The notes below the pieces were generated by a model. It saw only the letters and a list, made by a program, of their open reading frames with translations. It was not told the DNA's origin and did no database searches. 38,668 nucleotides of DNA from Promethearchaeota archaeon (GTDB lineage: Archaea > Asgardarchaeota > Lokiarchaeia > Sigyniarchaeales > SOKP01). The DNA lies in assembly GCA_016839745.1 (NCBI GenBank), contig JAEOTS010000092.1:1-38668 (forward strand), written 5' to 3'. Positions 11,025 to 19,519 of this stretch are shown here, piece by piece (the stretch's first letter is position 1; every line of letters starts with the position of its first letter). The position numbers were made by a program, and so were the translations under genes.

Positions 11025-12161
11025 CTAATTTATGTAATTTTTTATTTCTTTAGGTTTTCCACCATCACGAGCAGAGCGAGAGGCTTGAATCCCCGAAAGA
11101 CAGAAATTAGCTGCTACACTCGCGTGTAGAGAAGGATTTTTTCTATTTTTTATTGCTGTAAACCAATCATCTAAAATTCGAATATCTCCACCGTAATAAA
11201 GTCCTTCAATTTGAGGAATTTTATTAGTTAGAATCTTTTGATCAATTATTTGAGTTTTTCCCTTCCTATGTTGGATTTTATTAATTTTATGTCCATCAGC
11301 TATAAACAACCGTCCAGGTTTATCAGCTTGATAACATTCATATGAACCAATACGACCTACTACTTGAATTGAAATTCTAGAAGGTTCTCGAGCAAAAATA
11401 TAAGCGTTAGCACACTTGGCGATAGCTGTAGTTTCTGTTCGAAATAGCGCAACTTGGAAAGCCTTTGCAGGTTTGCATATCGGATCCCCTTGATACCCTC
11501 CAATATCGTTAGCAAAGCTCGTAACTTCAATAAAGGGCATTGGATTTTTCAGTCCACCAAGTGCAACTTGAGCAGGACCAATCGAATGAGCATACATCAT
11601 TGGATCAAACAATTGATACCATGAATCGACACGAGGTGTGTCAACATCTCCAAAACCCTTGTCTCTCCATCGATAGGTAACATCGTGAAGATATTCCGAT
11701 TCAGCATAAACGGGTTCACCAAGTTTACCCGTCGATACAAGGTGAGCAGCATATAATACCTCAGGAATAAAGCAATAATTTTCTCCAAGTTGATATGTTT
11801 TACCGGATATGTCTTCAGCGTTAATAATCCGATTAATATCTTCCTCGCGAATAGCCATTGGTATTTCTGAAAAAACATGTAGATCAGACTCTAATGCAGT
11901 AACGGCTTGATCCGCATGATACTGAGGTGGACTAGTTATAATAATTGCGTCAAGATCTTTAGTATCTAATAGGTCCTCATATGATTCTGCTGTTTTAATT
12001 CCTTTCCTCTTTTTAAGCATTTCTTTAACATCTGGATTTGGATCAAAACCAGCAATTAATTTTGATCTCCCCTTTAGTAATGGATGGTTGTCTATTTCAG
12101 CTATAAGGCCAATTGAGTGAAGCCCAAAACCTACGATCCCAATATTTATGAGATTCCCCAT
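11025..12161 (-). CDS. Gfo/Idh/MocA-family protein with EIP in place of EKP
   Basis: This 378-residue protein has an N-terminal Rossmann domain (NIGIVGFGLHSIG, AGFDPNPD) and a C-terminal alpha/beta domain, as in NAD(P)-dependent sugar oxidoreductases. The canonical E-K-P motif, whose Lys is needed by dehydrogenases of the family, reads E99-I100-P101 here (HVFSEIPMAI). Loss of that Lys resembles GH109-type members, which use NAD in an oxidation-elimination glycosidase cycle, so it may be a glycosidase or epimerase-like enzyme rather than a simple dehydrogenase. It converges with lacZ (12 bases apart) and is divergent from the GH4 gene. It belongs to the glycan island by position. No signal peptide is seen. 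Confidence 0.85.
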   Translation of the reverse strand: MGNLINIGIVGFGLHSIGLIAEIDNHPLLKGRSKLIAGFDPNPDVKEMLKKRKGIKTAESYEDLLDTKDLDAIIITSPPQYHADQAVTALESDLHVFSEIPMAIREEDINRIINAEDISGKTYQLGENYCFIPEVLYAAHLVSTGKLGEPVYAESEYLHDVTYRWRDKGFGDVDTPRVDSWYQLFDPMMYAHSIGPAQVALGGLKNPMPFIEVTSFANDIGGYQGDPICKPAKAFQVALFRTETTAIAKCANAYIFAREPSRISIQVVGRIGSYECYQADKPGRLFIADGHKINKIQHRKGKTQIIDQKILTNKIPQIEGLYYGGDIRILDDWFTAIKNRKNPSLHASVAANFCLSGIQASRSARDGGKPKEIKNYIN

Positions 12162-12263
12162 AATTCTTGTTAATACATAAAAATATTAATAGTTAAGCAT
12201 AACTGACAAAAATGTAGATTACAGTTTCAGTGAGTTTAATTTTTGCGAGAGATTACACATTAT

Positions 12264-13589
12264 ATGGATAAAAAAATTGTGTTAATTGGCGCTGGGAGTG
12301 CCGCCTTTGGACCACCAACTTTTGTCGATTTGAACTTAAGTAAAGTATTGGCAGGCTCTACTATTTCGCTTGTCGACATAGATACAGAAAAGCTACACAT
12401 GATGTATGAGGTATTATCTGAAGATAATAAAAAATTAGGGGAAAAATTCAATATAGAAAGTACACCTGATAGAGAAAAAGCCCTTAAAGGAGCAGATTTC
12501 GTTATTAATTCAACTGAACATGGAGATAGATTTGAGTTGCGATGGCAAGATAACACAATCCCCAGAAACCACGGCTCAACAGAAAGGATGGGTGAGAATG
12601 GGGGTCCTGGAGGTTTTTTCCATAGTGCTCGCCAAATTCCTGAAATTATTAAGATTGCTAAAGATGTAGAAAGAATATGCCCAAAAGCTTTTTTCATTAA
12701 TTATTCAAATCCGGTGTCTCGCATATGTTTAGCTTTGAAAAGGGCTGTACCTAGTTTAAAAATGTTTGGTCTTTGTCACCAAATTGGTTTATTGACACCA
12801 CATCATCTACCAAAGATAATAGATAAAGAAGTAGGAGACTTACAGATAATCACTGGAGGTCTTAATCACTTCGCGTTTTTATTGGGGTTAAAGGAAATAA
12901 CAACTGGAAAAGATTTAATCCCTATATTTAATAAAAACTGTCTGACCTACTTTAAAGATAAATGGCACAGATTTCATTACGCCGATCTTACATTTGAGAT
13001 TTATAAAAGGTTTGGATGGTTTCCCTATGTTGGAGACAATCATATTTGTGAATATTTACAATTTGGGTCTCATTATACAACTGCTCAAGATTTAACCGAT
13101 TGGATTACTAGAATGGAACAGGAAAATAAGGCAGGAAATGCTCAATTAAAATGGTATTACAATCGTTTAAAGAAAGGAAAATATCTCAAGAAGGGTATGT
13201 TAATGAGGGGACCATCTGGAGAAAGAGCAATTCCCATTATTGAAGCAATAGTCCAAGATAGTAATTCTTATGAAATCGCTGTTAATATTCCTAACGATGA
13301 GATTATTAAAAATCTTCCTCGGGATTTAGTAATTGAATGTTCAGGAATAGTTAATAAAGAAGGTATCCGTGGAGTTAAACTTGGGAAAATTCCAAAAAAT
13401 ATTGCTGCAATATTACGAATAGAAGCCTCTATTCAGGATTTATGTGTTGAAGCTATTCTTCAAGAATCAAAGGACTTAGCCATTGACTGTCTTGCTATGG
13501 ATGTGAACTGTGGTAGTTTTCAAATGGCTGAAGCTATTTTTGAAGAGATGATTGAGGTACAAAAGGATTATCTACCTAATTTTAAATAA
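12264..13589 (+). CDS. GH4-family NAD-dependent glycosidase
   Basis: This protein of about 441 residues has the GH4 order of motifs: an NAD-binding N-terminus (KIVLIGAGSAAFG), YSNPVSR, the metal-binding Cys in FGLCHQIG, and the metal-binding His in GGLNHFAFL. GH4 enzymes oxidise C3 of the sugar with bound NAD, eliminate the aglycone and re-reduce; Mn2+ and reducing conditions are needed. Members act on alpha- or beta-glycosides, often glucosides, galactosides or glucuronides; the substrate is not clear. A TTG at 12243 is in frame, but the ATG at 12264 starts directly at the Rossmann strand and is preferred. It is followed by the YdjC-like deacetylase on the same strand, 95 bases later. Confidence 0.93.
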   Translation: MDKKIVLIGAGSAAFGPPTFVDLNLSKVLAGSTISLVDIDTEKLHMMYEVLSEDNKKLGEKFNIESTPDREKALKGADFVINSTEHGDRFELRWQDNTIPRNHGSTERMGENGGPGGFFHSARQIPEIIKIAKDVERICPKAFFINYSNPVSRICLALKRAVPSLKMFGLCHQIGLLTPHHLPKIIDKEVGDLQIITGGLNHFAFLLGLKEITTGKDLIPIFNKNCLTYFKDKWHRFHYADLTFEIYKRFGWFPYVGDNHICEYLQFGSHYTTAQDLTDWITRMEQENKAGNAQLKWYYNRLKKGKYLKKGMLMRGPSGERAIPIIEAIVQDSNSYEIAVNIPNDEIIKNLPRDLVIECSGIVNKEGIRGVKLGKIPKNIAAILRIEASIQDLCVEAILQESKDLAIDCLAMDVNCGSFQMAEAIFEEMIEVQKDYLPNFK

Positions 13590-13684
13590 TTTTTATAATA
13601 AGCCATCTTTAAAGTTATTCAAGGAGGATCATATTTTCAATTTGTAAAAATCTTATTAACGGTGAATAATTTTAATTTCAAAGT

Positions 13685-14578
13685 ATGAATAAAACTCCAC
13701 TTATAGAAAAACTTGGTTTTGAAACCACAGATAAAGTGGTAATTTTACACATTGACGATGTAGGATTTTCTCACGCCTCAAATGTAGCTACTTTTGAGTG
13801 TTTGGATTTTGATGTCGCGAGCTGTGGATCGGCTATAGTCCCTGCTCCTTGGTTTTTAGAAACCGCATCAATTTGTAAAAAAAAGCCCTCATATGATATT
13901 GGTGTACATATTACTCTTACAAGTGAATACGAACTTTACAGATGGCGGGCGTTGAGTAGTGTGGATCCTAAAACGGGTTTACTTGACTCAGAGAGGTCCT
14001 TGTGGCGGACTTCTGAGGAAGCGATTGGTCGTATAAGTACCCAAGCAGCAGAAGTAGAAATGCGAACGCAAGTTCAGATGGCAATTGATAACGGTATTGA
14101 TGTCACTCATATTGATACTCATATGGGTACTGTTATGGCACCTAAATTTCTCCCTTCTTATTTGAAGATTGCCCGAGAGTTTAATGTTCCTGCATTTCTA
14201 CCCCGAGTAACGAGAAGCGAAATAGAAGCTAGAGGATTAGGAGCTCTTGCAGATTTTTACTTAAAACTACTTGCTGATCTTGAGAAAAAAGGGACTCCTA
14301 TAATCGATAATTTAATTACTGAGACAATGGGTGATAGTCCTAATAAAACAGAATATTATTGTAAAATGTTTAAGGATCTTAAACCGGGAATAACACATTT
14401 TTTGTTTCACCCTGCAAAGATGAGCCCTGAATTAAAATCTATTGCCCCAGATTCAGCTAAATTTCGAGATCTTGATTACCAAGCATTTATTGATCCCAAA
14501 CTCAAAGAATGTATTAAAGAACTTGACTTAAAAATAATTGGATACAGAGAAATCAGGGAAGTTATTAGAGGAAATTGA
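13685..14578 (+). CDS. YdjC/ChbG-family carbohydrate deacetylase
   Basis: This 297-residue protein has the metal-binding set of the YdjC/ChbG family: Asp24-Asp25 in LHIDDVGFS, His75 in IGVHITL, and His142/His146 in THIDTHMG. Known members remove an N-acetyl group from chitobiose-like or other N-acetylated oligosaccharides. Its place after GH4 and close to a GH20 hexosaminidase fits removal of acetyl from GlcNAc- or GalNAc-containing fragments. An orphan ribosome-site-like sequence lies 57 bases upstream, but the frame is closed by a stop at 13673-13675, so the ATG at 13685 is the start. It converges with the DUF3604 gene, 13 bases away. Confidence 0.9.
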   Translation: MNKTPLIEKLGFETTDKVVILHIDDVGFSHASNVATFECLDFDVASCGSAIVPAPWFLETASICKKKPSYDIGVHITLTSEYELYRWRALSSVDPKTGLLDSERSLWRTSEEAIGRISTQAAEVEMRTQVQMAIDNGIDVTHIDTHMGTVMAPKFLPSYLKIAREFNVPAFLPRVTRSEIEARGLGALADFYLKLLADLEKKGTPIIDNLITETMGDSPNKTEYYCKMFKDLKPGITHFLFHPAKMSPELKSIAPDSAKFRDLDYQAFIDPKLKECIKELDLKIIGYREIREVIRGN

Positions 14579-14591
14579 AATCAATCTGATG

Positions 14592-16559
14592 TTAAATATA
14601 ATTTACCCAAATTGGAGATGACCATCCCCTTTCACCGTCAAATTGAGTCGATCTGATGTAGTAGTAAGCAGCATCTCCTTTATTTAGAGTTTTATCTTCA
14701 AAGGCAAACTTAATTCTATCGCTTGATGGTACCCTAATTGCGATGACATCTCCATTCTTTATGAGTTCTACGCTTTCAAGCTTATCAGTACCACACACAG
14801 TTATAATTATTATAGGAGGTTTTGAAACCTCTACTTCCTCCCCCATTAGAGCTGATTCTATCGTAATTTTCATCCATATTCTTTCTCCCGTAGTAGCATA
14901 GCAACTCCGTTGATTAATGCTTTGAATCAAGTTTTTTGAACTTAATTTATCTGAAAAAATAGCTGCAATTCCTGGTCGATATCTTAGAATTGGAACTAAA
15001 TTTTTCATTTCATGCTGCCTTATAGGACATCCAGGATGTGAGTAGTGATCATCTCCGCCACCAATGAAACCTAATTTAAAGCCATTGTTTAATGCCCAAA
15101 TTACACTCCCCTTTTTTTTATTATTCACTAAAGGTCTATAATTTCCAGAAAAAGCTTCGCTTGAGCCATGAGATGAATAAATTTCGACCACTTTTTCTAT
15201 TTCATTGTCAACTTCGGTCCAAGATGTTCCCATTACATAACTAACTGGTGTATGAGAAATTATGGCGCATTCTATCCCGTTAAGTGCCTTATATAATTGA
15301 TGTTGAAAGCACCCATTCTCAGAATAATAATCAACTAAGGGAGCTTCTTCTGCAGCTTCTAAAGGAAATAGTATTACTTTATCAGATATAGATTCATAAG
15401 GGCTTTGCTCTTTTGTTGCAAGAGTTACACAATAATTCCGTCCAGACCACTCGTAACCCGGGATTGCTACAAAATCCTCATTACTCCAATCTTTACACAA
15501 ATTTATTAAAGAACTCCAAACCTTTTGGTTATATGGATAAGATACATTTGTGCGCCCCTCCATGAATTCATTATTCCTTTGGTTTAAATGATCTCCTAAG
15601 GCGGCAAAATCGTGCAAAACAACATTTTTTGCGTAATGGAACGCGTCTCTTCCCGTTCCAATACCGTCTGAAAATTCTCGAGTGTGAATATGAGTATCTC
15701 CCCAAAATACATCATTCTCTATGTCTTCATCCCAAACAATGGGATTTGAAGCTCCAGAAATAGTCTTAAATCTAACATATAATTTTCCTATAGTTGAATT
15801 TAATTCGGGAGCCACTGGAAATTGAGTATAACCTGTATTGTATTGCATTAAAGTGGTGATTTTTGAAGTCCTTGGATTTGGACTCTTAAACTTCAATTTC
15901 TGTTTAATTTTGACATACCCATTTTCTAATCTAGCGTTGTATGGATACTCTAAACACTCATCTCCGCGAATATTAACTTCCTCGTTAAAGTTATTATCCC
16001 TATTTCCGTTATTATCTAAAGCAATTATTTCAATATCTACAGGTTTTTCGTGATAAAGAGTGGGGATTTTAACTAAAAAGGAGTTAGCCTTTCCTGAGAT
16101 CATAGAAATTTTTTTAATTCCAATTCTTGAAAATAGTTTCTCTTTAGGTAGTTTCATATCTAGTGCACAGTAAACTTTATCAATATAAGCCATATCACCA
16201 GCGGTATTTATAGATTCTGTATTATTGTAATTAAACTGGATATAATCTCCGGGTTTCATTGGTTCGTTTATGAGATATCCTAACATTATACTAGAATATG
16301 TGGTTTTAACTTTACCGTTTACGGATGATTTAATTGAACAGAAATCGTTGTTGAAATTAATTAGTTCCCATCCGTAAGGTATTACAAATCTGAAAAGGGT
16401 GCGACGGGGATATTCTTTCTTGGAAGTAAATGTGATTCTTATTGAAGCAATACTGTTAACGATATATTCGTTATTGACTTCAAATTTAATATCTAATGCC
16501 TCATCTACCCTTTCTCTGTAATCAAAATACTCTCTCCCATTTTGTTCCAGTTTCATCAT
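14592..16559 (-). CDS. DUF3604 protein with PHP-like metallohydrolase domain
   Basis: This 655-residue protein has a beta-rich N-terminal half (residues 20-270) and a PHP-like phosphoesterase half that begins at VFWGDTHIHTREFSDG (about residues 285-299). The paired histidines and Asp there, with AALGDHLNQR, SHTPVSYVMG and GGGDDHYSHPG further on, are the expected metal ligands. DUF3604 proteins have no settled reaction. The stop of the GH20 gene and the start of this one are adjacent bases, so they are almost certainly one operon. Its task is therefore probably in the same glycan pathway, perhaps on a phosphorylated, sulfated or acylated sugar. No signal peptide is visible. Confidence 0.87.
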   Translation of the reverse strand: MMKLEQNGREYFDYRERVDEALDIKFEVNNEYIVNSIASIRITFTSKKEYPRRTLFRFVIPYGWELINFNNDFCSIKSSVNGKVKTTYSSIMLGYLINEPMKPGDYIQFNYNNTESINTAGDMAYIDKVYCALDMKLPKEKLFSRIGIKKISMISGKANSFLVKIPTLYHEKPVDIEIIALDNNGNRDNNFNEEVNIRGDECLEYPYNARLENGYVKIKQKLKFKSPNPRTSKITTLMQYNTGYTQFPVAPELNSTIGKLYVRFKTISGASNPIVWDEDIENDVFWGDTHIHTREFSDGIGTGRDAFHYAKNVVLHDFAALGDHLNQRNNEFMEGRTNVSYPYNQKVWSSLINLCKDWSNEDFVAIPGYEWSGRNYCVTLATKEQSPYESISDKVILFPLEAAEEAPLVDYYSENGCFQHQLYKALNGIECAIISHTPVSYVMGTSWTEVDNEIEKVVEIYSSHGSSEAFSGNYRPLVNNKKKGSVIWALNNGFKLGFIGGGDDHYSHPGCPIRQHEMKNLVPILRYRPGIAAIFSDKLSSKNLIQSINQRSCYATTGERIWMKITIESALMGEEVEVSKPPIIIITVCGTDKLESVELIKNGDVIAIRVPSSDRIKFAFEDKTLNKGDAAYYYIRSTQFDGERGWSSPIWVNYI

Positions 16560-18191
16560 CTATTTAGCATTTTTTATGTATAGAGAACTTCTTTTCGGTT
16601 CTTTAAATATCGTTAAAAAACCAAATAATTTTTTAATAAAAGTGGGCTGATATTCCTGTTTTTGAGCGTAATTAACTCCGAGGATATCTAATCGTTTGAG
16701 AAGATAATCAAGTCGGTTCGTAAAAGATTTATAGTTTTTTTGTTCTTTAGGGGTCCAATTTGACTCGGCAATTGCGATAAGGCGTGGAAAGGTTTGCCAG
16801 TCTAACTCTCTTACATTCCTGACCCATTCTGTCCACATTGGAGCCTCAATCCCTAAGATATTATTATGATAATCTTGATGTAATTTTTTAGGAACTGGTT
16901 CATAGTAATATGCTTTGCTTAAAGATGTGCGTTTATAAGAGTAATCGAGATATATATTACCAAATTGCGAGAAAACTACATTTCCTCCGTTTATTAAATG
17001 GTTCTTAATTATTTTTTTTCCAAAAAGCCATTTTTGTGCAATGATTTCATTACTTGATTTATCGTTTAGAATTTGATTCCATCCCATAATTCTACGACCA
17101 TGAGAGGATAAATACTTTTTAATCCGATTAGTAAAATATTTTTGAAGTTCTTTTTCGTTCTGTAAATTTTCTCTTTTTATTCTTTCTTGGCAATCAGAAC
17201 ATTTTTTCCATCTCTTCTTTGGAACTTCGTCTCCACCTATATGAATAATATTAGATGGAAATAGACGAACAATCTCATCTAAAGCATTGTTTAAGAATTC
17301 GAAAGTTATTTCTTTACCGACACAAAAAACATCTTTCTTGATTCCAAAGGTAGTTGATACTTGAAACGGACCTCCAGTGCAGCTAAATTTAGGGTACGCA
17401 GCTAAGGCTGCTTTTGAATGACCTGGAATATCAATTTCTGGAATAATTTTAATAAAAAGTTTATCAGCATAAGAAATTATCTCTTTTATCTCTTCTTGAG
17501 TATAATACCCTTCATGTGGGGTGGTATCCATTTTTTTACTAAGAAAACCGCCAATTTGGGTTTTTGCTCTCTTTGATCCAACTTCGGTCAGAAGGGGATA
17601 TTTCTTAATTTCAATTCTCCACCCTTGATCCTCTGTCAGATGCCAATGAAACACATTCATCTTGAAAAGTGCCATTAAATTAAGAATATGTTTTACAGCT
17701 TCTTTTCCCAAAAAATGTCTGCCTTCATCCAACATGTACCCTCTCCAAGGAAAACGAGGATAATCTTTAATCTCAATAGAAGGAATAATCCACTCAATAT
17801 TCTTTCTTTTTTCAACCTCTTCTACCTCTATCGGAAGTAATTGACGAATAGTTTGAATTCCGTAGAAAATTCCTATGGCTTTAGGTGCCGATATCACGAT
17901 TCTTTCTTGATTTATCCTAAGAGAATATCCCTCTTCGCTTAAAACATCTAACTTTCCGTTTAGCTTTAAGTATATAATATTGGATTTAGTTGAATCTGTT
18001 TTAGGATCGGTAATTACCAAATTAAAACCAGTTGCAGGCAGTAATAAATCTTTAAAATATTTGGCAACTTCTCTTAATTTCGAATCTGATTCAATAACAG
18101 TCTGCTCGGTAATTTTAAAACTTCCTTCCCCGATAATCATGTTGGTTGGTTTAGGAATTATATTAATTTCATTCATTAACATCGTCAGCAT
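16560..18191 (-). CDS. GH20 beta-N-acetylhexosaminidase
   Basis: This 543-residue protein has an N-terminal GH20b-like domain (INIIPKPTNM onward) and a TIM barrel starting at WRGYMLDEGRHFLGKE. The neighbouring catalytic pair Asp321-Glu322 is in HIGGDEVPKKRW, with HWHLTEDQGWRIEI and PEIDIPGHSKAA as family landmarks. The enzyme removes terminal beta-GlcNAc or beta-GalNAc by substrate-assisted catalysis. No signal peptide or lipobox is seen, which is unusual because many GH20 enzymes are exported, and it places the reaction in the cytoplasm. Other in-frame ATGs (18182, 18176) could be the true start. It sits 30 bases after a geranylgeranyl-reductase-like gene on the same strand and directly before the DUF3604 gene. 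Confidence 0.94.
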   Translation of the reverse strand: MLTMLMNEINIIPKPTNMIIGEGSFKITEQTVIESDSKLREVAKYFKDLLLPATGFNLVITDPKTDSTKSNIIYLKLNGKLDVLSEEGYSLRINQERIVISAPKAIGIFYGIQTIRQLLPIEVEEVEKRKNIEWIIPSIEIKDYPRFPWRGYMLDEGRHFLGKEAVKHILNLMALFKMNVFHWHLTEDQGWRIEIKKYPLLTEVGSKRAKTQIGGFLSKKMDTTPHEGYYTQEEIKEIISYADKLFIKIIPEIDIPGHSKAALAAYPKFSCTGGPFQVSTTFGIKKDVFCVGKEITFEFLNNALDEIVRLFPSNIIHIGGDEVPKKRWKKCSDCQERIKRENLQNEKELQKYFTNRIKKYLSSHGRRIMGWNQILNDKSSNEIIAQKWLFGKKIIKNHLINGGNVVFSQFGNIYLDYSYKRTSLSKAYYYEPVPKKLHQDYHNNILGIEAPMWTEWVRNVRELDWQTFPRLIAIAESNWTPKEQKNYKSFTNRLDYLLKRLDILGVNYAQKQEYQPTFIKKLFGFLTIFKEPKRSSLYIKNAK

Positions 18192-18221
18192 TTAATATTT
18201 CATTTTAAATATTGTAATCAT

Positions 18222-19439
18222 TTAAGAAGCTTGCTTCAGGAGAGAAGAAATATAATCCCATTTCTTATTGATCTTTTCGGCGGTTCGCAATCGGTTAAAA
18301 ATTTTATACTCAAAAGCCCCAATTAAATTATACAATCCTTTCACTTCTTTATATACATCGTAATTCTCGAACGATGACTTAAAGCCTTCAATGTTTTCAG
18401 AGCTCCAAAGTATTTCTTCATTTTTCATTTTCTTTGCTATGTTTTTAACCCAAAAATCTGCCATTTCCATGGAATAGTATAAGCCTGAAGATCCAAAGGG
18501 GTTCACAAAACCTGCGCTATCTCCAATAAGAACTACACCTGGAATTGGGACAATATTTTCTACCATTCGAGCGTTAGGAAGCCAAGTTACCTCTTCATAA
18601 TCAATTTTAGCCCCTTTAAAGAACTCACTAAATCCAGGATAGTATTTTTTCAAATTTCCCCAAACCTTCAAAATTTCGTCGTTATTAGGGATTTTAACCG
18701 TTTTCATTTGAGGTACTTGCGCCATTCTTAACATTAAACCCACTTCTACTCTTTTACCCTCTAAGGGAAAAATATAAGCAACGCACGGAGGGAAATTAGG
18801 CGCGTAGTCTAAATCGCCGTTTCCAATAAAAAAGAAATTCAAATCGGGAGTTTCCTTTATATTAATGTTTGCTTCGCTAATTAAGCATTTAATTATAGGG
18901 CAGTTGATTTCTTCGTCGTAAAGCACTCCATAATATCTGCCAATTACGCCGGAATATCCACTACAATCCATAATTGTCTTTCCATGAACTTCGCTAATAT
19001 TGCCAGATTTATCCTTGTAACTAACGCCAACGCACAATCCATTTTTTTCTATCGGTTTTATAACTTCACTTTCTAGAATAATCTCAACTCCTAGCTCGTT
19101 TGCTCTTTCTACGAATCTATCGATAAACCTCCGCCATTCGAAAAAATAATGAGGATATTCGCGATAAGTAGTAGTTATTTGTAGATCTCCAGGAGAATGC
19201 CAAACTCTACCTCCATTGGATTTAATTCCTATAGAGGGCAAATAGTCTTTTCCTAGAAGATCATCAACAATAGAATAATATCCCATACCTTCACCACGAG
19301 GTTTTGGTCCAGCTTCTTCTCCTTTTTCTAAAACAACTACTTTAAATCCTTCTCTAGCCGCCATTATACTTGCTGTTAAACCAGCTGGTCCGGCTCCAAC
19401 AATTATAAAATCAATATTCATTGAATTTTTAATAGTCAT
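18222..19439 (-). CDS. Geranylgeranyl-reductase-family FAD oxidoreductase (first copy)
   Basis: This 405-residue flavoprotein has the FAD-binding motif FIIVGAGPAGLTAS, an arginine-rich substrate entry (GPKPRGEGMG) and the second FAD signature LIGDSAGFVNPFGSSGL. The family includes digeranylgeranylglycerophospholipid reductase, which saturates archaeal lipid tails, but also halogenase-like and uncharacterised enzymes. The family's Y-x-W-x-F-P motif is altered here to AYIFP, so a lipid substrate is not certain. A second ATG at 19421 would begin right at the FAD motif. It is divergent from another family member at 19520 and lies 30 bases upstream of the GH20 gene, with which it may share a transcript. 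Confidence 0.85.
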   Translation of the reverse strand: MTIKNSMNIDFIIVGAGPAGLTASIMAAREGFKVVVLEKGEEAGPKPRGEGMGYYSIVDDLLGKDYLPSIGIKSNGGRVWHSPGDLQITTTYREYPHYFFEWRRFIDRFVERANELGVEIILESEVIKPIEKNGLCVGVSYKDKSGNISEVHGKTIMDCSGYSGVIGRYYGVLYDEEINCPIIKCLISEANINIKETPDLNFFFIGNGDLDYAPNFPPCVAYIFPLEGKRVEVGLMLRMAQVPQMKTVKIPNNDEILKVWGNLKKYYPGFSEFFKGAKIDYEEVTWLPNARMVENIVPIPGVVLIGDSAGFVNPFGSSGLYYSMEMADFWVKNIAKKMKNEEILWSSENIEGFKSSFENYDVYKEVKGLYNLIGAFEYKIFNRLRTAEKINKKWDYISSLLKQAS

Positions 19440-19519
19440 AGTTTGAAATAAGGAAAAAGAAAATTAATTATTTTTGTTGTTTTTGTTAATTTAACTACAA
19501 TTAAATTAGGATATTTTTT

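Noticed and set aside
12260..12697. 145-residue open frame on the minus strand
   Set aside because: It lies wholly inside the GH4 gene, whose motifs are clear; the translation shows no family features.
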